Shown: positions 35,584 to 44,904, numbered from the stretch's first letter. The stretch: 64,000 nt of DNA from Mycobacterium branderi (GCF_010728725.1 NZ_AP022606.1:248001-312000); one strand, 5' to 3'. Translations and numbers: made by a program. Notes: a model not told the origin generated them from the sequence alone.

Positions 35584-35738
35584 TGTAGCCCCTCCTGGCG
35601 TGGGGTCGCTTCTGGCTGGTCAATCGTGCCCCCGTCCAGTAACACCTCGACCGGTGCTGGATAGCCTGCGGTTTTGTCGATGACAGCCCGTGGAATCCTA
35701 TTTCCCCACGAATGCCAGAGAATGTGCAGCAGCAAAGT
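35580..35738 (-). pseudogene. Displaced toxin C-terminal tip
   Basis: Between the two immunity candidates an open frame of 52 codons runs from just after a stop at 35741 to TGA at 35580. It reads TLLLHILWHSWGNRIPRAV, then a polar stretch ending VEVLLDGG and ...RQEGLQ. It has no start codon of its own and no ribosome site in the right place, but its stop overlaps the next start (CAATGA), as in a toxin-immunity pair. Polymorphic toxin loci often carry such spare tips. The AVID tetrapeptide also occurs in the intact toxin's C-terminus (MPEAVIDGS), which may be chance. Confidence 0.55.
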
Positions 35739-35770
35739 TCATCGTGGTGCTCGACGGGTCATGCAACGCG

Positions 35771-36034
35771 CTACCTAGGAGTTCCTCTATCCCTCCCCGG
35801 TTCGTAAACGAGCAGATCGTCGTGCTCACGACGACGACAAGCCTCTGCAAATTCGAACGCTAAGTCTTGGTTTCTTAGGAAGCTTTCATATTGAGCGTCG
35901 TCGATCCAATAGAATTCGATGTAGTCAACCATGGCATTCGATATCGGAATCCCAAGGTAATGTCTACCGGATTCTTCTTCATTTCCAAGCCAATATCTCC
36001 CTTCTCTGGAGAAGTAAGTCTTCTCGAATCTCAT
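35771..36034 (-). CDS. Candidate immunity protein 1, coupled to the toxin gene
   Basis: An 87-residue acidic protein beginning MRFEKTYFSREGRYWLG. It has a run of aromatic residues (VDYIEFYWIDDAQYESF) and the ending YEPGRDRGTPR. I know of no assigned function, although similar small actinobacterial proteins occur beside secreted toxins. Its ATG (36034) overlaps the toxin stop (ATGA) and its ribosome site lies inside the toxin's last codons (GGGAGG). Such tight coupling means antidote is made whenever toxin is. The base composition is AT-rich like the toxin tip. Confidence 0.65.
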   Translation of the reverse strand: MRFEKTYFSREGRYWLGNEEESGRHYLGIPISNAMVDYIEFYWIDDAQYESFLRNQDLAFEFAEACRRREHDDLLVYEPGRDRGTPR

Positions 36035-38778
36035 TCATTTCCTCCCGGGTCTCGGAAATCTTCTATTATTAGATCTTCCGGCGGCACTTTCGATCCGTCG
36101 ATGACCGCTTCAGGCATTCCGTGGGGCAAGAAACCGCCGGGGATCCAGTAATCATTGGCGCCGGCTTCATTACCCGATGGCATTCGCAAGCTATAGTGCT
36201 GTGGGTCGGAGATATCGACGCGAATTACGTTATCCTTTAAGTAACCGTTTGGTAGCCCAAGCGCTTGTTCGAGTGCGGTTGAGTCGCCCTTGGTTGCCTC
36301 CATAAGAGCATCAATTTCACTCGTCGGAAAAACAAAGCTTGTTCCGTCGACCTGCCCTATACCGAAGTCTTCAAAAGTATCTTTCAGCATAAAGCGAGTC
36401 GCGCCGTCATTGAATTTTTCCAAATGTCGCTCTATGTACTCAGGCGACAAGTATTCAGAAGGATCGGGCCGGGTGCCCTTATCCATCGCGAGGATTTCGT
36501 CACGTTTCTCATCGCTTAGCCCAGTTGATGATGTGTCGTCAGAATGCGATCCGCCGTGACCGCCGCCGTCGCCCCCGTGGCCGTCGCCAGCGTCACCTTG
36601 GCCACCTCCGTGGCTGTCACCGCCGCTACCACCGGCGGCATCTCCGCCGCCGTGATCACCACCACCGCTGTGACCACCTCCACTACCAGCACCGCCGCCA
36701 TGGCCGCCACCGCTGCCACCGCCGCCGTGGCCATCGCCACCGCCGGCGTGGCCGCCACCTCCGCCTGGTCCCCCGGGATCGTGCGGTGGCGGTTCGGGCG
36801 GGTGCGCCCCGCCGGGGTATGAGTCGGGAATCGTTTCGTGCGCAGGGGACATCGGAGCACCCTCCGGCGCATGCGCGCTGGCAAGCGTCGGTTGGCCCGC
36901 GTACGCGTCAGTAGTCGCGGGCATGCTCGGAGCCGCGGCCGGCACATGCTCGCCCGACGCCGCAGCCGAACCCACCGGCACTGGTTCGTGAACACCACCG
37001 CCGGGGGTGGCGCTTGCCGGTGCGGTGTGGTCGGCTGCCGCCATCGGTACAGGTTCATGCGCGCCTCCACCGGGCGCGGCGGCTGCAGCTGGCGGGTGCC
37101 CGCCAGGAGGGCCAGATCCAGGCGGAGCGGTCACCTCGTTGCCGAGTGAACCATGTGGCACGTCGCCGCTAGGGGGAGGTGGAGTGCCATCGACCGGCGG
37201 TCGCCCCGCGGCTGCGCTGCCGCTCCCCGCACCTGCTCCCGGCGCTTGGGCGGGCGCCGACTCGGCCGGCCGTACCGACGGCCCCGGCTCTGGTGGTCGT
37301 ACGGGCGGAGCAGGGGCTGCTACTTCGCTGGGCTTGACGTCGATCGAGTTGAGATCGCGCGCAATGCTCGAACCTTTTGCGGCAACTCCGGATTCCGTTC
37401 CGGCACCGAGGATTCCCTCACCTGCGCGTGCCGCTTGACTTTCGGCCCGAGCCGCTTGCGCCGCTTCGTCGGCGACCTTGCCGGCTTCGGCCCCTGCCTT
37501 GGCTTCCCCCGCACCGGGAATCAAGAACTGCGCGATAGTACCGCCGACGTACCCCGCTCCCCGCAACGGATGATCGCTGGTCCAGTCCTTCGCGTCGACC
37601 ATGCCCTTGGCCATGTCGAGCTTCTGATCGAGGAAGCCTTTAGGATCATGGGCAAATTGCATCGCTTGCTCCGCAAACGCGTTGACTGCCATTGCGGGGT
37701 TGGCCATGGCCGCGAGCTTGGCGAGGTCTTTCGGATGGGTAGCCAAATCCTCCAGGCTGCCGACAGTGCTCACAACGCTCTTGACGCCACCCTCGGCCAA
37801 GTCGAGATCGGCGGTGAACACGCCGCCCACGAAGCCGCCGACGTCATCGCCCAGGTAGTAAGTGAACTCCTTTTGTGCCCAGTTCTCGAATTCCGTTGTC
37901 AGATTGTCGAGTTCGTTCATCGCGCCCTGAAACAGCGTCGAAACGCTGTCCGCCTCACGATTGAGGGTATGCAGAATCTCCTTGATGTCGTTGGCGATCT
38001 GCTTGATGTCGTCGATCGGGTTGTGCCCAGTGAAGAATCCCACTACCTCTTGAGCCATTCCCGACGGGCTCAGCTTGTGCAATAAGTCGCGGATCGCGTT
38101 CTGTGACGACTCAACCTCGCCCGCAAAGGAATCCAGCGACGACGCGATCGATTCGCATTGCTTGCCGAAGCCGCCCACACCGGAACTCATTTTCGTCACC
38201 GCTTCGGTGATCTTTGACAGTTCGGGGATGTCGTGGCCCGACAAGTCGGCAGAGCAGGCCCCGACCGCCGCGGTCATGCCCGACACCGCCGAACCGAAGT
38301 TCCGCCAGGCGGCCGCCGCAGCCCGCAATGTCGCCGGGTTGCCATCCGGCCATGGACTGCCCACGAACTGTCGGACCACCGCCCACAACATCGGTTCGCC
38401 GACCGCGGGTCCGAACGGATTGGGCATCGTCGGACCCGAGAACTTCGGCGGCTCACCCGGCGGCGGCACCGACGGCTCGGCTCCCCCGACGGTCGAGGCC
38501 GCCTCGCTATGCGCATAGTTCGACGCCGAGACCTCGATGCCGTAGCCGATCTTGCGGCATGCATTCACCGCCGCCTCAGCCGCCGAAAACAATGCCTGCC
38601 CACCTTGGCGATAGCTCAGCGCGAACGCCTTGCCGGCGGGGTCGTCGCCACACATTTGACCCGACGACGACAACGCCGACTCCAGCGCTTGCACCGCCGC
38701 CGCTAAGGCGTCGCCCTTTTCTGCGAGGTTCTTACCGTCGCCGGCAAGCCGGACCGGATCGACCTCATAGCCACCCAC
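36031..38778 (-). CDS. ESX-type polymorphic toxin with WXG-like head, Gly/His linker and unknown tip
   Basis: A 915-residue protein, organised head to tip. Residues 1-100 form a WXG100-like helical hairpin ending in the T7SS export motif Y88-x3-E92 (NYAHSE). A second helical region (about 150-300) and a pre-toxin helical stretch (300-480) follow. Then comes a proline-rich stretch (about 490-670) and a Gly/His-rich linker (about 670-750, GGGHGGG units). The last ~160 residues (from SDEKRDEIL, 755) are a polar alpha-beta domain with FVFPTSEIDALMEATKGD and LRMPSGNEAGANDYWIPGG, which I cannot assign. The tip DNA is AT-richer than the rest (25 G/C of 60 bases at 36361-36420). It follows two WXG100 genes and overlaps an immunity candidate. 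Confidence 0.75.
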   Translation of the reverse strand: MGGYEVDPVRLAGDGKNLAEKGDALAAAVQALESALSSSGQMCGDDPAGKAFALSYRQGGQALFSAAEAAVNACRKIGYGIEVSASNYAHSEAASTVGGAEPSVPPPGEPPKFSGPTMPNPFGPAVGEPMLWAVVRQFVGSPWPDGNPATLRAAAAAWRNFGSAVSGMTAAVGACSADLSGHDIPELSKITEAVTKMSSGVGGFGKQCESIASSLDSFAGEVESSQNAIRDLLHKLSPSGMAQEVVGFFTGHNPIDDIKQIANDIKEILHTLNREADSVSTLFQGAMNELDNLTTEFENWAQKEFTYYLGDDVGGFVGGVFTADLDLAEGGVKSVVSTVGSLEDLATHPKDLAKLAAMANPAMAVNAFAEQAMQFAHDPKGFLDQKLDMAKGMVDAKDWTSDHPLRGAGYVGGTIAQFLIPGAGEAKAGAEAGKVADEAAQAARAESQAARAGEGILGAGTESGVAAKGSSIARDLNSIDVKPSEVAAPAPPVRPPEPGPSVRPAESAPAQAPGAGAGSGSAAAGRPPVDGTPPPPSGDVPHGSLGNEVTAPPGSGPPGGHPPAAAAAPGGGAHEPVPMAAADHTAPASATPGGGVHEPVPVGSAAASGEHVPAAAPSMPATTDAYAGQPTLASAHAPEGAPMSPAHETIPDSYPGGAHPPEPPPHDPGGPGGGGGHAGGGDGHGGGGSGGGHGGGAGSGGGHSGGGDHGGGDAAGGSGGDSHGGGQGDAGDGHGGDGGGHGGSHSDDTSSTGLSDEKRDEILAMDKGTRPDPSEYLSPEYIERHLEKFNDGATRFMLKDTFEDFGIGQVDGTSFVFPTSEIDALMEATKGDSTALEQALGLPNGYLKDNVIRVDISDPQHYSLRMPSGNEAGANDYWIPGGFLPHGMPEAVIDGSKVPPEDLIIEDFRDPGGNE

Positions 38779-38784
38779 GAGGGG

Positions 38785-39072
38785 TCAGCCCCAGTTGCGG
38801 ATATTCGTTTGTATTGCGCCGTGGTAATTCTCATGCGCGCCGACGGCGATACGACGCAGATCGGCCAACGCCTGGCGCATCTCCTGCGCACCTTCGGACC
38901 ATCGCTGCTGCGCGGCGGCCTGAGCTTGTCCGCCGGCGCCGTCCCATGCCACGCCCAGCGACCGCTCCGCCGCTGTCACGTGAGCCAGCTTGTCTTCCAT
39001 ATGCTGCTCGAACTCCGACATCTGGTCTGCCGCCGCCAACAACGCCGCCGGATCGACCCGAAACGCACTCAC
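38785..39072 (-). CDS. WXG100 (Esx-like) protein B of the toxin locus
   Basis: A 95-residue helical-hairpin protein with the turn motif W43-D-G (GVAWDGAGGQA) and the usual Ala/Gln-rich helices. No C-terminal YxxxD motif is seen, which is common for one partner of an Esx heterodimer. GTG 39072 lies two bases after the stop of the other WXG100 gene; the toxin gene begins six bases downstream. It probably dimerises with WXG100 A or with the toxin's head as an export partner. Confidence 0.88.
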   Translation of the reverse strand: MSAFRVDPAALLAAADQMSEFEQHMEDKLAHVTAAERSLGVAWDGAGGQAQAAAQQRWSEGAQEMRQALADLRRIAVGAHENYHGAIQTNIRNWG

Positions 39073-39074
39073 GG

Positions 39075-39377
39075 CTACACCCCCGCCCCGTCGATGCCGG
39101 CGGCCCCGGCCTGATCAGTCTGCGCATACCGCGACGCAGCATCGGCCAACAAGGCCGACATCGTCGTCAGTCCCTGTAGCACTTTTGACGCGCCCTCATG
39201 CCATTCACGCCACACCGCTCCATACGACGACGACGCCTCGCCGGTCCAGGAACCACCCAGCAATTTGCCGACTTCGTCGTCAATGGACCCCAGACCCGCA
39301 CGCAACTCCTGCGCCACCGCACCGAACTCTGCAGAGGCGTGAGTCAGCTGCTCCGGGGTCACCCGCAATTCGGACAT
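39075..39377 (-). CDS. WXG100 (Esx-like) protein A of the toxin locus
   Basis: A 100-residue protein with the hairpin turn W44-T-G (GGSWTGEAS) and a C-terminal Y-x3-D export signal (YAQTD) about twelve residues from the end. It is the first gene of the leftward toxin operon, starting at ATG 39377. Together with WXG100 B it forms the export pair expected upstream of an ESX toxin. It is different from the EsxG/EsxH pair at 44.6-45.2 kb. Confidence 0.9.
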   Translation of the reverse strand: MSELRVTPEQLTHASAEFGAVAQELRAGLGSIDDEVGKLLGGSWTGEASSSYGAVWREWHEGASKVLQGLTTMSALLADAASRYAQTDQAGAAGIDGAGV

Positions 39378-39409
39378 CGCACCTCCCCTGAACGAACGAC
39401 CATAAAACG

Positions 39410-39553
39410 CTACCCCACCCGCAAGACCCCGAGTGATACTAATTTTCGCATGTCAGCGCGATCTAGGTCACGGGATCGGGCTGCTCTATTAGGCGTGAAG
39501 TATCGCATTTGGAATAGCCCCGCGAGCGCCGCCGATGCGCCGCAGACGATCAT
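39410..39553 (-). pseudogene. vapC: vapC remnant (PIN-domain toxin)
   Basis: The ATG at 39553 overlaps the vapB stop (ATGA), the normal vapBC layout. The first residues, [14 protein letters not shown], are those of a PIN-domain N-terminus (typically MIVVDASAAL). But the catalytic Asp at position 5 is Gly here (GGC), and the frame degenerates and stops after 47 codons at TAG 39410. A working VapC is about 130 residues, so this is a dead copy. Confidence 0.75.
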
Positions 39554-39771
39554 CGCCTAGGGCGTTCGGCCTGCACATCGCCAGCCAGCGCGGTGGGATC
39601 AATGTCCAAGTCGGGCAACGCTCCCAACAGAGCAGGATTGTCTGCACGACGGGAAGCCTCCGCAAGTTCCTGGACTGCTATGGCGGACACCGACGTGTTG
39701 GCACGGGCGCCCAGCCGCTCTAACCGCTCGATGACGTCGTCGGGCACATTTCTGAGATATAAGTTTTTCAT
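39550..39771 (-). CDS. vapB: FitA/VapB-type ribbon-helix-helix antitoxin
   Basis: A 73-residue protein starting [17 protein letters not shown] at ATG 39771, with the RHH DNA-binding half followed by an arginine- and proline-rich tail ([10 protein letters not shown]). It belongs to the FitA-like VapB antitoxins. Its partner immediately downstream is decayed, so the gene now stands alone; it might still repress or neutralise a related VapC elsewhere. It lies between the toxin locus and lpqB. Confidence 0.85.
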   Translation of the reverse strand: MKNLYLRNVPDDVIERLERLGARANTSVSAIAVQELAEASRRADNPALLGALPDLDIDPTALAGDVQAERPRR

Positions 39772-39790
39772 CCCGCCATCCGCCTCGACT

Positions 39791-41548
39791 CTAACCCGGC
39801 AACACCGGCACAGCGCCGCCGACCATGAACGGCGCGACGCCCAACCAGCCCTGCGGGCCTTCGGCGCCGGAGCCCGACAGCTGCAACACCCCACGCGGAT
39901 CGGCGACGTAAACCGTCGACGGGTTGGCTGCGATCGTCGACACCGGAAGCTGCAAATTGCCGCTCGGCGCATCGGAATTCACCCCGTCGAGGTTCACATA
40001 CGACACCGGATGCTGGGCGTCGGTGCGGCTCACCGCCAAGTCGTCGCCGGTGCGCCAGGACAACGACACTACCGATGAGCCCAGCCCGAAGCCCAGTCGC
40101 CGCGGGAAGGTCAGCGCGAACTGGCCGGCCTGCGTCTGCTCGATGCTGGCGAGAATCACCTGCCCCTCGATGACCATCGCGGCCCGCGTCCCGTCGCGAG
40201 ACAGCTGCAGCTCGGTGATCGCGCCCGGGAAACGGCTCGACACCGCAGCCGAATCCACCGGCATGCGCGCAGGCTGCCCCGACGCCGTCTCCTGAATCGC
40301 GCGCAGCACGTTGTTGCCGTCGGCCACTACCCACACCGCGTCGTCCAGCGACCAGCTGGGCCGCGAAAGGCTGTGTCCGTCAGCGGCTTGCACGGCCTCG
40401 CCGCCCAGATCGCCGATCCACAACGACGCCTCCGCGTCGGGCGCGCCCGGCCGCAGCGTCACCACGGACGCCGCCCGGTGCCCGTTGCGCGACAGTGCCG
40501 CCGCGCTCTGGTTCGTCGGGCGGCCGAACGCGCCCGCGACCGGAGCCGAACGCTGCCCGTCCAGCGACACCATCGCCCCGCCGACCAGCGCGTGCACACC
40601 TGCCGCCGCGCCCTCGTCCACCCCCGGGTCGGTGGCGGCGACATCGGAGGCCTTCCACCCGTCGGCGAACCGGTCGTCCAGCGCAGCGCCGTCGGCGTTG
40701 ATCACATAAGGGCCCTTGATGTCTGCCCGGGCCAGCGTCCAAATGATCTGCGCCGCAAGCAGTTGCCGACTGTGCGGGTCGGTGACCGTCGGCGCCTCCA
40801 ACTCGATCCGAGCCCCGCCGTAGCCGCGACCCACACCGGTTTTACCGCCGTCGGCGCGAGTCACCGGACCGCGCAACCGCACCGGCGGGCCGAGCATGTT
40901 GTGCACGGCTTTCCCGATCTCCGGACGCGGTCCGGCGATCAGCTTGGAAACCAGCTCGGTGGCCAACTGATCCGGATCGGACACCGCGACGTAGCGCGGA
41001 TCGGGAACCAGGGTCTTGCCGGTGGGGTCGGCGAAGTACAGCGTGTTGCGCTTATAGGTTGCCTGGAATTGCTGCCAGTCCAAGAACACTCCGTTGGGCA
41101 GGCGGTCGATGCGCCAGCCGCCGGGCGTCTTGACCAACTCGATCGGGCCTGGGTCGGGCAGCACGCCCTCGGCGGTCTCGAACACCCCCATATCCGACAG
41201 CGAACCCAGGATGTCGGCCCTCATCGACACCGAAACCCGGTCGGTGCCACGGGTTTCCACGAATACCACGTGGTCGATCAGCAACGCGCTGCCGGCGTCG
41301 TCCCAGCCGTTGGATGCCTTTTGCGTCAGGAACTGGCGGGCGGCCAGGTGCCGGTTGGCGGGATCCGCTGTGGCCTTGAGGAATTCGCGCAGCAGCAGAT
41401 CGGGGTCCATCCCCGGTGTCGGTTTGGGCAGGTTCGACGGCGCAGGACGCTCGACGGTGCCGATGGCCTGCGGCGCCGATGAGCTGGGCACGCCGGCGCA
41501 GCCCCCCAAGACGGCCACGGCGAACAGCAGCGCGGCCAGCCGCCGCAT
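39791..41548 (-). CDS. lpqB: LpqB lipoprotein, MtrB modulator
   Basis: A 585-residue lipoprotein with an N-terminal signal ending in the lipobox LGGC (Cys17). A GerMN-like domain covers about residues 40-270 and a beta-propeller-like C-terminus follows ([45 protein letters not shown]). Family knowledge: LpqB interacts with the extracellular sensor of MtrB and affects MtrA phosphorylation, cell division and wall homeostasis. ATG 41548 overlaps the mtrB stop by one base; an in-frame GTG one codon earlier is also possible. It ends the mtrA-mtrB-lpqB operon. Confidence 0.95.
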   Translation of the reverse strand: MRRLAALLFAVAVLGGCAGVPSSSAPQAIGTVERPAPSNLPKPTPGMDPDLLLREFLKATADPANRHLAARQFLTQKASNGWDDAGSALLIDHVVFVETRGTDRVSVSMRADILGSLSDMGVFETAEGVLPDPGPIELVKTPGGWRIDRLPNGVFLDWQQFQATYKRNTLYFADPTGKTLVPDPRYVAVSDPDQLATELVSKLIAGPRPEIGKAVHNMLGPPVRLRGPVTRADGGKTGVGRGYGGARIELEAPTVTDPHSRQLLAAQIIWTLARADIKGPYVINADGAALDDRFADGWKASDVAATDPGVDEGAAAGVHALVGGAMVSLDGQRSAPVAGAFGRPTNQSAAALSRNGHRAASVVTLRPGAPDAEASLWIGDLGGEAVQAADGHSLSRPSWSLDDAVWVVADGNNVLRAIQETASGQPARMPVDSAAVSSRFPGAITELQLSRDGTRAAMVIEGQVILASIEQTQAGQFALTFPRRLGFGLGSSVVSLSWRTGDDLAVSRTDAQHPVSYVNLDGVNSDAPSGNLQLPVSTIAANPSTVYVADPRGVLQLSGSGAEGPQGWLGVAPFMVGGAVPVLPG

Positions 41549-43206
41549 CACGCGCCCCTCTCCGCGTGCTCGCGCTGGCGGACCTGACGCTCGTTGCGGT
41601 CGCGGTCAACGGGTTTCATCGGCAGCGGGCTGGTGGTGACCTTGTGTCCGCGCACAAGCGGAAGCGTCAGCCGGAAGCATGCGCCCTTGCCGGGTTCGCC
41701 CCACGCCTCCAGCCTGCCCTGGTGAAGCCGCGCATCCTCGACGCTGATCGCCAAACCCAGTCCGGTGCCGCCGGATCGGCGCACCCGTGACGGGTCCGAG
41801 CGCCAGAACCGGCTGAACACCAGCTTCTCCTCGCCGGGCCGCAGCCCAACTCCGTAGTCGCGCACCGTGACTGCGACGGTGTCCTCGTCCGCGGCCATCC
41901 GGATCCGCACCGGCTTGCGCTCGGCGTGGTCGATGGCGTTGGCGATCAGGTTGCGCAGGATGCGCTCGACGCGACGGGAGTCGACCTCGGCGATCACCTC
42001 CTCGGGCGGCATGTCGACGATCAGCTTGACGCCGGCGTCCTCGGCCAGATGCCCGACGTTGCCCAGCGCGCTGTTCACTGTCGAACGCAAATCGACTGCC
42101 TCGACGGACAATTCGGCCACACCGGCGTCGTGGCGGGAGATCTCCAGCAGATCGTTGAGCAGCGTCTCGAACCGGTCGAGCTCGTTGACCATCAATTCGG
42201 TGGAGCGCCGCAGCGCGGGATCGAGGTCCTCACTGTGGTCATAGATCAAGTCGGCCGCCATGCGCACGGTGGTCAGCGGTGTGCGCAACTCGTGGCTGAC
42301 GTCGGAAGTGAACCGGCGCTGCAGGTTACCGAACTCCTCCAGTTGCGCGATCTGCCGCGACAGGCTTTCGGCCATGTCGTTGAACGACACCGCCAGCCGG
42401 GCCATGTCGTCCTCGCCGCGCACCGGCATCCGCTCGGACAGGTGGCCTTCGGCGAATCGCTCGGCGGTTCGCGCGGCCGCCCGCACCGGCACCACCACCT
42501 GCCGGGAGACCAGCAGCGCAATGCCGGCCAGCAGCACCAGCAGCACCACGCCGCCGGTGGTCATGGTGCCGCGCACCAGCGCGATGGTGCTTTGCTCGTT
42601 GGCCAACGGGAAAACCAGGTACAACTCCAGGTTGGTCACCCGCGACGACGCCGGGCTGCCGATCACCAATGCCGGGCCGGAGAAGCCCTCGGTGTGTACG
42701 GTCGCGTACTGGTAGGCCACCTGCCCGGCCTTGACGAATTCGCGCAGCGCCGTCGGCAGCTGGTCGACAGGCCCGGCGGCGGCCGCGGGCCGAGGACCGT
42801 AGCCCGGCACCACCAGCACCGCGTCGAACGCCCCGGCCGTCCCGGCGCCCGACGTCGGGTCGGTCTTCGACGTCAACGTGTTGCGGGCCAGCTGCAGGCT
42901 GGAGTCCAGCGAGCGCGCCTCCTCGCCGCTGACGATGCCGCTGACCGTGGTGCGGGCCCGCTCGATCTGTTCGATGGCCGCACGGACCTTCACGTCGAGC
43001 ACCCGGTTGGTGACCTGGCTGGTCAGCACGAAGCCGAGCGCCAAGATGACGGCGAGGGACATTCCGAGAGTCAGTGCCACCACCCGCAGTTGCAGCGAAC
43101 GGCGCCAGGCGACGGCTATGGCTCGACTCAACGCACTCATGCCCCGCATCAGTGGGCCAGACAGGCCCCAACGACCGCGAATGCGTCGCCGCGAGCCCCA
43201 GATCAC
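41548..43206 (-). CDS. mtrB: MtrB sensor histidine kinase
   Basis: A 552-residue kinase from GTG 43206. Two membrane helices (about residues 40-60 and 210-230) flank an extracellular sensor domain. A HAMP domain, a HisKA helix ([19 protein letters not shown], His near 305) and a HATPase domain ([32 protein letters not shown]) follow. The C-terminal tail is rather short and charged compared with the H37Rv protein. MtrB phosphorylates MtrA and is tied to septum placement. The GTG overlaps the mtrA stop, which supports this start over a longer upstream frame. Confidence 0.96.
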   Translation of the reverse strand: MIWGSRRRIRGRWGLSGPLMRGMSALSRAIAVAWRRSLQLRVVALTLGMSLAVILALGFVLTSQVTNRVLDVKVRAAIEQIERARTTVSGIVSGEEARSLDSSLQLARNTLTSKTDPTSGAGTAGAFDAVLVVPGYGPRPAAAAGPVDQLPTALREFVKAGQVAYQYATVHTEGFSGPALVIGSPASSRVTNLELYLVFPLANEQSTIALVRGTMTTGGVVLLVLLAGIALLVSRQVVVPVRAAARTAERFAEGHLSERMPVRGEDDMARLAVSFNDMAESLSRQIAQLEEFGNLQRRFTSDVSHELRTPLTTVRMAADLIYDHSEDLDPALRRSTELMVNELDRFETLLNDLLEISRHDAGVAELSVEAVDLRSTVNSALGNVGHLAEDAGVKLIVDMPPEEVIAEVDSRRVERILRNLIANAIDHAERKPVRIRMAADEDTVAVTVRDYGVGLRPGEEKLVFSRFWRSDPSRVRRSGGTGLGLAISVEDARLHQGRLEAWGEPGKGACFRLTLPLVRGHKVTTSPLPMKPVDRDRNERQVRQREHAERGA

Positions 43207-43889
43207 GGGGGTCCGGCCTTGTATCCCACTCCTCGAACGGTCAGGACAACGGTCGGGTTCTCCGGGTCTTTTTCGACCTTGGCCCGCAGACGCTGGACAT
43301 GCACGTTCACCAAGCGGGTGTCCGCTGGGTGACGGTATCCCCACACCTGTTCGAGCAGCACATCACGAGTAAACACCTGGCGGGGTTTGCGTGCCAGCGC
43401 CACCAGCAGGTCGAATTCCAGCGGTGTCAGCGAGATCTGCTCGCCGTTGCGAGTGACCTTGTGGGCCGGGACGTCGATGTCGACGTCGGCGATGGACAGC
43501 ATCTCGGCCGGCTCGTCGTCGTTGCGGCGCAGCCGTGCCCGCACCCGGGCCACCAGCTCCTTGGGTTTGAATGGCTTCATGATGTAGTCGTCGGCACCCG
43601 ACTCCAGGCCCAGCACCACGTCGACCGTGTCGGTCTTGGCGGTGAGCATGACGATCGGCACGCCGGAGTCCGCGCGCAGCACCCGGCACACGTCGATGCC
43701 GTTCATCCCGGGCAGCATCAGGTCCAGCAGCACCAGGTCGGGGCGCAGCTCGCGCACTGCGGTGAGCGCCTGGGTGCCGTCACCGATGACCGCGGTGTCG
43801 AAACCTTCGCCGCGCAGCACGATGGTGAGCATCTCGGCCAGCGAAGCGTCGTCGTCGACGACGAGAATCCTTTGCCTCATGGTGTCCAT
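43203..43889 (-). CDS. mtrA: MtrA response regulator
   Basis: A 228-residue OmpR-family regulator: receiver domain with acidic pocket DDD (12-14), phospho-Asp56 (LLDLMLP), Thr and Lys switch residues (MLTAKTD, YIMKPF), then a winged-helix DNA-binding domain (about 130-226, [16 protein letters not shown]). The ATG 43889 gives the canonical start [14 protein letters not shown]; two further codons upstream are open. MtrA is essential and controls dnaA, rpf, ripA and other division genes. Head of the mtrA-mtrB-lpqB operon. Confidence 0.98.
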   Translation of the reverse strand: MDTMRQRILVVDDDASLAEMLTIVLRGEGFDTAVIGDGTQALTAVRELRPDLVLLDLMLPGMNGIDVCRVLRADSGVPIVMLTAKTDTVDVVLGLESGADDYIMKPFKPKELVARVRARLRRNDDEPAEMLSIADVDIDVPAHKVTRNGEQISLTPLEFDLLVALARKPRQVFTRDVLLEQVWGYRHPADTRLVNVHVQRLRAKVEKDPENPTVVLTVRGVGYKAGPP

Positions 43890-43913
43890 GGTGTCACCAG
43901 TTCGCGACAAAAC

Positions 43914-44564
43914 TCAGTTCCCACACCCGTGTTTCTTCCAGTTCAGCCGGGCAGCAAGCTCCGCGGGGTCGACGTCGGCGTCCACCACCAGCCAGCGCCC
44001 GCCCCACCCGGCGGCGGCCAGGCCGGCGTACACGGCGCCGGTTCGCTGCTGCAAATCGTCGTCGCGCTCATAGGCATCGCGGGCGCGACCGGCTTCCTGA
44101 TCAGCCCGCTGCCGCGCGCGCTGGCCGGCCAGTTCGGCCGAAACATCAAGCAGCACTTGATAATCCGGCCTAGGCAGGCCCAACCGCCGGTATTCCATCT
44201 CATACACCCAGCCCGCCACTTCCCCGTCGGCGCCCTGGTGGAGCCGGGCCGCGCTGTAGGCGGCGTTGGATGCCACGTAGCGATCCAGGATGACGACGTC
44301 GTGGTCGCGGCACAGCTCGCGGATGTGCTCGACGGCGCCGGCGCGATCCAGCGCGAACAGCATCGCCATCGCATAGACCGACGACGCGAGGTCGCCATGC
44401 TGCCCGTGCAGCGCCTCGTGCGCGACGTCCGCGGCCACCGACTGCCCATAGCGCGGGAACGCGCACGCGGCCACCGATTTGCCGGCCGCCTCGAATGCTG
44501 CCCGCAGGCCGTTCGACAGCGTCCGTTTGCCGGCGCCGTCGACGCCTTCAATCGCGATCAGCAC
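43914..44564 (-). CDS. tmk: Thymidylate kinase
   Basis: A 216-residue nucleoside monophosphate kinase. The P-loop GVDGAGKRTL is at residues 7-16, the DRYVASNAAYSAARL dTMP-binding block is in the middle, and the short LID region (RARQRADQEAGRARD) follows. It makes dTDP from dTMP. GTG 44564 starts the protein. It precedes mtrA by about 25 bases and is probably transcribed with it, matching the Rv3247c-Rv3246c order. Confidence 0.95.
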   Translation of the reverse strand: MLIAIEGVDGAGKRTLSNGLRAAFEAAGKSVAACAFPRYGQSVAADVAHEALHGQHGDLASSVYAMAMLFALDRAGAVEHIRELCRDHDVVILDRYVASNAAYSAARLHQGADGEVAGWVYEMEYRRLGLPRPDYQVLLDVSAELAGQRARQRADQEAGRARDAYERDDDLQQRTGAVYAGLAAAGWGGRWLVVDADVDPAELAARLNWKKHGCGN

Positions 44565-44607
44565 GGCGCGAGCCTATCCCCCCGAGCGCCGGTCGGCCGT
44601 TAGCCCG

Positions 44608-44904
44608 TCAGCCGCCCCATTTGGCGGCTTCGGCTTGGTCGCGGGCCAGCATCGAGACGGTGTTGGTCTCGTGGGTGCCGGCCATCGCGTGATAGGCCCG
44701 CACCAGATCGGCCATCGCCTGATTCCACTGCGCCTGCCACGCCTGATACGTCATCCCGGTATCGCCCTGCCAGGCCGCCGACAACGCGGCCTGCTCGGAC
44801 GCGATATCGGCCCCCAGGCCCTGCATCGTGGCCGCATAGGAGGCCATGTCCCCGGCATGCGCCAGCATCGCCGGGTAGTTGTACATAATCTGCGACACCT
44901 GCAT
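44608..44904 (-). CDS. esxH: EsxH/EsxR-type (TB10.4 family) secreted protein
   Basis: A 98-residue ESX substrate with [17 protein letters not shown] near the start, the WXG turn in AWQGDTG and the ending [10 protein letters not shown], all typical of EsxH/EsxR. Partners are EsxG/EsxS-type proteins, encoded directly upstream. EsxG-EsxH dimers of ESX-3 take part in iron uptake and in blocking phagosome repair. The ATG at 44904 or the GTG two codons later can be the start. The gene lies between tmk and sahH, where H37Rv has no esx genes, so it is a duplicated or translocated block. Confidence 0.93.
   Translation of the reverse strand: MQVSQIMYNYPAMLAHAGDMASYAATMQGLGADIASEQAALSAAWQGDTGMTYQAWQAQWNQAMADLVRAYHAMAGTHETNTVSMLARDQAEAAKWGG

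Noticed and set aside
36600..36790. Gly-rich stretch as a PE_PGRS protein
   Set aside because: There is no PE domain, and the repeats contain His and Asp instead of the GGAGG motif.
36525..36914. Long His/Arg-rich reading frame on the plus strand
   Set aside because: It is the reverse complement of the Gly/His-rich toxin linker and has no ribosome site or homologous pattern; a shadow frame.
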